Below, one piece after another: positions 59,706 through 64,000 of a DNA stretch of 64,000 nucleotides. The DNA is taken from assembly GCA_036564245.1 (NCBI GenBank), contig DATCKU010000042.1, forward strand, positions 75,226-139,225, given 5' to 3'. This stretch comes from Thermasporomyces sp036564245 (lineage in GTDB: Bacteria > Actinomycetota > Actinomycetes > Propionibacteriales > Actinopolymorphaceae). The position numbers and the translations under genes are program-made. The notes under the pieces were generated by a model, which had not been told where the DNA came from, did not search any database, and saw only the letters and a list, made by a program, of their open reading frames with translations. Numbering within the stretch: position 1 is the first letter of the stretch; the number at the start of each line of letters is the position of its first letter.

Positions 59706-61343
59706 TCACGTCCGCAGGCTGACGATCGACGCGGTGCCGGGCGGCACCGTGACCGTCACCGTCTTCCCGGCCACGTCGACCGGCGTGGCCTTGGGTCGGC
59801 CCGTCGCCACCCCGGATGGCAGGACGCGGTGTCCGCCGAGCGTGATGGCCCACACGTCGGTCGAGGCGAGTCCCTCGGGCGCGGCGCTTCGCAGGACGAC
59901 CTGGCGTCCGGCCCTGTACGGCGACGGCAGCCGCAGCGTCACCCTGTCGGTCGTACTGGTCGCCGACGCGGGGTCCTGCACGTTGATCAGGACGACGGTC
60001 ATCGTGCCCTTGCTGCCCTTGAGCGCATACGCACGAAGCTTGTCCAGGTCGGCGTCGGCGAGATCCACGCTCAGGAACCGGCTGCCCGCGGGAACCTGCC
60101 GGAACGCCCAGATGCCGTAGTAGAGCGGGGTCGGCGACAGACCGTTCGCATCGAGCTCGGCCTGGTCGGCCGCGCAGAACGCGCCGTAGTAGCGGTACGA
60201 GATCGGGTAGTCCGGCGACTCCCGCGGCTTGAAGTCACCGCAGATCGCTGCGGTGTTGGTGTGGAACTGCAGCCGGCTGACCCCACTCTGCGCGGCCTGG
60301 AGCAGGTAGTCCAGCGACCACAGCGAGGTGGCGTACGCGTTGCTCACGTCCGGCTGGCCGCTGCACGAGGCGCTGTTGGACTCGTTGATCGTGGACTTGA
60401 TGCTGCCGCTCACCCGCGCGTCCTCGGCCATGATCCCTGCCAGCTTCGCGCGCGTGTTCGTCACGGTCGCGGGCGACATCAAGGCCTCGATGGTGAGGTT
60501 GGACGAGCCGCAGTGGCTGCCGGGATACCAATGGGAGGCAAGCTCGCCGAGGACCTCGGCGTGATCGGTCGACGTGTCGGCGAGGACTGCGGTGACGAAC
60601 CCGTTCAACCGGGTGTTCGTGCGACTCGTGTTCGCCGATGGACCGATCATGCGCAGGCGCGCCTTCGGCACCGCCTCGTGAATCGCCTCGCGGTACTGCT
60701 TCATCGTCTCCCACAGCTCGGCTTCGGTGAGCGTGGTGACGTTGTCGTACTCGTTGCCGAGCTCCACGCCCAGGAGGTCGTCGCCGAGCGTTTCGTACGC
60801 AGCCTTCACCTCGGCCACGACCTGCTCGAGGGTGAGGCGTGGCGAGGGGTCGCGCGAGGGATTCTTGATCTTGGATGGGTCGATGACGCCCTTCAGCGGA
60901 GCACCGAGCGTGACCTTCCAGCCGGTGGCGTCGAGCAGCTCGTCGAGCTTGTCGAGATCGCTCTGGTCGACGACGCCACCGATCGCCTCTGGTGGCACGG
61001 GATCGTCACGGTACGGACCGAACGCCGGCCAGACCAGATCCATCGAGTAGCCGCCGAGCCGGATCACGCCGCGCGGGCCGAGAGTCTTGAGCCGCTCCGC
61101 CATCAGCTCCTTGGTGAGAAAGCCGTGCGCGAAATCGGCGGTCTCCACGGAGAACCCTTGGAAGTCGGCGAGGACCCTCGCGTGGGAGCTGGTGTCGGTC
61201 ACCGTGAGGACGAAATCGCTCGTCGGGCCATCGGCCTGGGCCGCATTGACCTCCCGTGCTGTGGCGGCACTGCCTCCCGCAATCGTGGCGCTCACGATGA
61301 CCGTGGCCACCACGAGCCTTCCGGCGATCCAACGGCGTCTCAT
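59706..61343 (-). CDS. Secreted GH79-like glycoside hydrolase
   Basis: This 545-residue exported enzyme has a signal peptide (AGRLVVATVIVSATIAGGSA) and a TIM-barrel catalytic part with acid/base Glu in GVELGNEYDN and nucleophile Glu in STINESNSASCSG, the two-Glu order of retaining clan A enzymes (GH79, heparanase or beta-glucuronidase types). A beta-sandwich follows (VTLRLPSPYRAGRQVVLRSA, GKTVTVTVPPGTASIVSL). Uronic-acid-releasing activity would fit the sugar-acid locus at the left end, but the two are 50 kb apart here. ATG 61343 is the start. It is 20 bases downstream of a related gene. Confidence 0.88.
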   Translation of the reverse strand: MRRRWIAGRLVVATVIVSATIAGGSAATAREVNAAQADGPTSDFVLTVTDTSSHARVLADFQGFSVETADFAHGFLTKELMAERLKTLGPRGVIRLGGYSMDLVWPAFGPYRDDPVPPEAIGGVVDQSDLDKLDELLDATGWKVTLGAPLKGVIDPSKIKNPSRDPSPRLTLEQVVAEVKAAYETLGDDLLGVELGNEYDNVTTLTEAELWETMKQYREAIHEAVPKARLRMIGPSANTSRTNTRLNGFVTAVLADTSTDHAEVLGELASHWYPGSHCGSSNLTIEALMSPATVTNTRAKLAGIMAEDARVSGSIKSTINESNSASCSGQPDVSNAYATSLWSLDYLLQAAQSGVSRLQFHTNTAAICGDFKPRESPDYPISYRYYGAFCAADQAELDANGLSPTPLYYGIWAFRQVPAGSRFLSVDLADADLDKLRAYALKGSKGTMTVVLINVQDPASATSTTDRVTLRLPSPYRAGRQVVLRSAAPEGLASTDVWAITLGGHRVLPSGVATGRPKATPVDVAGKTVTVTVPPGTASIVSLRT

Positions 61344-61362
61344 CTGCGACTCCCGAGATTCT

Positions 61363-63072
61363 CTAGCTGCGGATGCTGATCACGACCGCTTCGCCAGGCG
61401 CAAGGTCGACCTGGAGCCGTCCACCGCGAATGGGAACGGTTGTGGGATGGAAACCAAGCCAGGTGCCGTCGCCGGCCACCTGACGTCCGTCGATACGTAC
61501 CTTCGGAGCGTCGAGTGTCCGCCCAGCCCCACTGGGGTCGTACGGCGTCATCCGGCTCACTGAGGCCCGCGCCGCCGGCACCGCCACGTCGACCGTTGCC
61601 TGCTGGTCTCCCTTGTTGATGAGGAAGAGTCGCGGCTTTCCGGAGCGAGCGAGGACTCGCCACGCCTTGACCATCTGCGACGCCGAGACCACGCCAGTAG
61701 TGGGATCAGAGACGGACACCGGCCGCAGTCCCCGCGTGTCTTGGGCGTACGCGGCGAAGAGCAGCATCGCGTAGTAGACCGGTCTCGCCGTCGGCGCACT
61801 CATCGCAGGGCTGGGGTCGTAGTTGATCGCGTTGTAGTAGGCGTTGCCCTCTTCAGGCGACCAGAAGGCTCGCACCTCGGCGTTGTGGAAGTTGACGCCG
61901 ACCGCACCGGTACGGCAGTCGGCGTTGGCGTTCGGCAGGTGCGGCGGCTGCGGACACGCGGTGGTGAACAGCGCGTCGAGCGCGTACGTCGCGCTTGCAG
62001 CGACGTTGCTCACGCCGTCCGCACCCCTACCGGCAGCGGTGTTCGTCTCCTCGAGCCGATAACCAAGACCGTGCTTGGCGGCCTCCTGCGCGTGGACGTA
62101 CGTCTGGTAGTGCAGCGACGCGATGTGCTCGTCGGACAGCAGCACTTCGACCGACGGGCAGCGATACGGGCGGTTCACACACGTACGGGCCAACGGGTAG
62201 AAGTGGTCGCTGGCGTACGCACCGAAGGGTCCGGCGCGTCTTCTGGCTTCCGGAGCTGCGGCCTCGAGAATCTGCGGCCAGTCCCAGAACCACCGAGTAG
62301 GAACCGTGCGCTCGTGGATGCTCTGCCAGGGCAGAATGTCCTCGCTGGTGTTCGGTGTGATGATGGGGTACGGCCCGGTGATCTCCGGTGCGGCGTATTG
62401 CGAGAGGTCGGCGAGGTAGCCAGCGAGATCACCACGGTACGACAGGTCGGGCTCGTTGCCCAGTTCGATTCCGGCGATGAGGCGCGAGTCGTGACCACGA
62501 AAGACGTGCGCCACCCCCTCTCTCACGAATCGTCGAGCATGCTCGGGGCTGACGAAGGGACGGTTCTCGCCAGGCGGTGCCATCGCGGTGCCGAGCACGA
62601 CTGCCCAGGACTTGTCGCGTCCTGCGCTGGCCTGTCGCAACGTGGCGCGAATGTCGGCAAGGTCCTCCCGAGTGATGACGCGATTGGTGTTGGGGGCAGT
62701 GGGATCGAACTCCATGAGGTCCTGTGACGAGCCGCCGATGCGCAACACGCCGGTTTCGAGATTTCTGAGCAAGTTGACGAATGTCGGACGGGCGTTCGTC
62801 CCCATGTAGCGCTCGACCAACGACCACTCGATGCTGAGGCCCACGTAGTGGGCCGGAATCTCCGAGCCCGGAGCAGCGTGGCCGTCGAACCAGCGCTTGG
62901 CCGCGTGCGTCTGGATAGCGCTTTCCGGCCCGTGGCGAAGAGCGCTGTCACCGAACGCTGTCCCGGGCACGACGCAGGCGACGCCGAGTGCGACGGAGGC
63001 GGCGACTCGTGCTAACCGTCGGCTCCGTCGTCGGTGACGTGAACCTGCGCCACAGGTACGAAATGCGCGCAT
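61363..63072 (-). CDS. Second secreted GH79-like glycoside hydrolase
   Basis: This 569-residue protein has a long arginine-rich head, a hydrophobic core (VAASVALGVACVVPGTAFG) and a GH79-type barrel. GIELGNEPDLS carries the acid/base Glu and RLEETNTAAGRG the nucleophile; RIGGSSQDLMEF and YASDHFYPL are further family blocks. I chose ATG 63072 (RAFRTCG); upstream frame is antisense-free but has no ribosome site. It lies 20 bases upstream of the other GH79 gene on the same strand, so they are likely cotranscribed. Sequence identity between the two is low, indicating old duplication or different substrates. Confidence 0.88.
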   Translation of the reverse strand: MRAFRTCGAGSRHRRRSRRLARVAASVALGVACVVPGTAFGDSALRHGPESAIQTHAAKRWFDGHAAPGSEIPAHYVGLSIEWSLVERYMGTNARPTFVNLLRNLETGVLRIGGSSQDLMEFDPTAPNTNRVITREDLADIRATLRQASAGRDKSWAVVLGTAMAPPGENRPFVSPEHARRFVREGVAHVFRGHDSRLIAGIELGNEPDLSYRGDLAGYLADLSQYAAPEITGPYPIITPNTSEDILPWQSIHERTVPTRWFWDWPQILEAAAPEARRRAGPFGAYASDHFYPLARTCVNRPYRCPSVEVLLSDEHIASLHYQTYVHAQEAAKHGLGYRLEETNTAAGRGADGVSNVAASATYALDALFTTACPQPPHLPNANADCRTGAVGVNFHNAEVRAFWSPEEGNAYYNAINYDPSPAMSAPTARPVYYAMLLFAAYAQDTRGLRPVSVSDPTTGVVSASQMVKAWRVLARSGKPRLFLINKGDQQATVDVAVPAARASVSRMTPYDPSGAGRTLDAPKVRIDGRQVAGDGTWLGFHPTTVPIRGGRLQVDLAPGEAVVISIRS

Positions 63073-63259
63073 GGCGGAAACCTCGCTCGGTCTGCAGGGC
63101 CGGACGCCATGTCCGCCACCACAAGGTCGCCACAAGGTCATGACAAGTCAAGAGTCATGACCGGCACTAACCCGCGACGTGAGCAGTTCCGGCCACGCCA
63201 GGGTGACTCATTCTGGATGTCAGCACTGTGTGTGGCGACGCGTCCGGGCCTTGCTGACC

Positions 63260-63673
63260 TCATCGCTCCTGGCTGATTCGCTTCGAACCAGACTCGGCCG
63301 CGGCAGCAGCGAAGAGCACGATGGCTGTGGGGAAGAAGGCAAGACCGATACCCAAGGCAAGCAGCAATGCCCAGACAGCGACCACCGCAGCGCACACCCA
63401 GCTCACCATTGCGACACCACGGCCCAATACCTCGGCCCCTAGGGCGGCGGCTGTGGCCACGACAGGTACACCGAGCAAATAGACGGTGGAGCTACCAGAG
63501 TCGGTTACCACGCTCGGAGCCAGTATGGCTGCGGTAGCCAGAGCCAGTGCGACAGCGATGCCACGAAGTATGCGAGAAAGACCGCCAGGCCACTCGTGCA
63601 TGGTTCGCCGTCGCAGGAGAAGCCCTAGCCCAATGGCAAGCAGAACCGAACCCACAGCGATGGCAAGGATCAT
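63260..63673 (-). CDS. Hypothetical small membrane protein
   Basis: This 137-residue protein has four hydrophobic stretches: MILAIAVGSVLLAIGLGLLL, ILRGIAVALALATAAILAPS, YLLGVPVVATAAALGAEVLG, then SWVCAAVVAVWALLLALGIG. It has basic loops and a basic C-terminus. I do not recognise a family. There is no conserved operon partner; upstream lie a VOC gene on the same strand and downstream the GH79 pair, 190 bases away. Confidence 0.6.
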   Translation of the reverse strand: MILAIAVGSVLLAIGLGLLLRRRTMHEWPGGLSRILRGIAVALALATAAILAPSVVTDSGSSTVYLLGVPVVATAAALGAEVLGRGVAMVSWVCAAVVAVWALLLALGIGLAFFPTAIVLFAAAAAESGSKRISQER

Positions 63674-63793
63674 CGCGTCTCCCGACGCCAGTGACAGGTC
63701 TCGACACGAACCAGCAACGAGTGGTCTCGCCGGGCAATGCTAGCTACATGGCACCAGCTGAGCGGTCCTCTGCGCCAGCCAAGGTCAGTGTCG

Positions 63794-64000
63794 TCACGAG
63801 CGTGGCGCGACGTAGACGCAGAACTCGTTGCCTTCGGGGTCGGCGAGCACGTCCCAACGGTAGCCGTGCTCGGACAGACCCCTTGTGATGACGCGTGCCC
63901 CAAGTCCCAACAGACGGGTCACTTCTGCATCCAGGTCGTCCACGCCGACGTCGAGATGCATCCGATTCTTGCCCTGCTTGGCCTCGGGGACCTGCTGCAG
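63794..64000 (-). CDS. VOC/glyoxalase family protein, 5' end outside window
   Basis: The last 68 residues of a VOC protein are visible, reading RMHLDVGVDDLDAEVTRL, LGARVITRGLSEHGYRW and VLADPEGNEFCVYV, ending at TGA (63794-63796). HLDV and the Glu of NEFCVYV are the usual metal or fold positions of a VOC unit. The N-terminal half lies past base 64000, so length and start are unknown. It is on the same strand as the small membrane protein, 120 bases before it. Confidence 0.8.
   Translation of the reverse strand: MQQVPEAKQGKNRMHLDVGVDDLDAEVTRLLGLGARVITRGLSEHGYRWDVLADPEGNEFCVYVAPRS

Noticed and set aside
1..64000. tRNA, rRNA, CRISPR arrays, integrases, prophage genes
   Set aside because: I looked for acceptor-arm patterns, repeated spacers, recombinase motifs and phage structural genes by eye and saw none. 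Small RNAs cannot be excluded without a covariance search.

Overview
The window is high-GC DNA from an actinobacterium. Supporting signs are a GTP-type PEP carboxykinase, an F420-type luciferase-family oxidoreductase, a mycothiol-type isomerase domain, a DUF3159 membrane protein, a decayed DUF222/HNH (13E12-type) gene, a sugar ABC importer with no ATPase of its own, and several genes with no Shine-Dalgarno that look leaderless. The overall style resembles Propionibacteriales (Kribbella or Actinopolymorpha-like), but the genus cannot be fixed from sequence alone. I saw no rRNA, tRNA, CRISPR array, integrase or intact transposase.

Layout. (1) 1-10435 is a carbohydrate-acid locus: a mannonate dehydratase-like gene (partial), a three-gene sugar ABC importer, a decayed membrane-protein gene, a glucarate dehydratase-type enolase-superfamily enzyme, a cupin, a Gfo/Idh/MocA oxidoreductase, an FCD-type GntR regulator and a DUF2961/GH172 enzyme. 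A 12-base motif, CTGGCATACTAG, lies at the uxuA/ABC divergent promoter and at the enolase-superfamily promoter, and a related site overlaps the gntR start. This suggests one regulon. (2) 10450-14546 holds a beta-lactamase-fold serine hydrolase behind a striking 20+20 base inverted repeat, a secreted S1 protease and an enolase paralogue with altered active-site residues. (3) 14639-19316 holds a bifunctional proline dehydrogenase/P5C dehydrogenase and a MASE1 membrane protein that stops where a phosphatase domain would begin. (4) 19321-25297 holds an SDR, paaB, paaZ and the E1 alpha and beta subunits of a branched-chain 2-oxoacid dehydrogenase, opposite an Lrp/AsnC regulator. (5) 25291-29255 holds a VOC-VOC-DinB-like fusion, a WYL regulator and a phytoene desaturase-like oxidoreductase. 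(6) 29418-34148 holds a TAXI-TRAP transporter divergent from an AGPS-like FAD oxidase, with only 18 bases between the starts. (7) 34132-35223 holds two broken genes. (8) 35253-45694 holds a polysaccharide deacetylase, LLM oxidoreductase, pckG, a small membrane protein plus SPFH lipoprotein pair, a hexapeptide acetyltransferase fusion, a thiolase, an APH-like kinase and a sucrase/ferredoxin-like protein. (9) 45767-53313 holds a glycine-betaine-type ABC importer and a heterodimeric ABC exporter. (10) 53706-64000 holds a proline/glutamine-rich membrane protein, a HisC-type aminotransferase, DUF3159, PadR, a fructosamine kinase-like protein, two tandem GH79-like secreted glycosidases, a small membrane protein and a partial VOC protein.

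Across regions, a short sequence related to TAACGTGGTCATTNTCAGAGG recurs in at least eight places, mostly touching stop codons. I know of no description of it, and it is one of the two most interesting signals here. The other is the shared operator of the sugar-acid locus.
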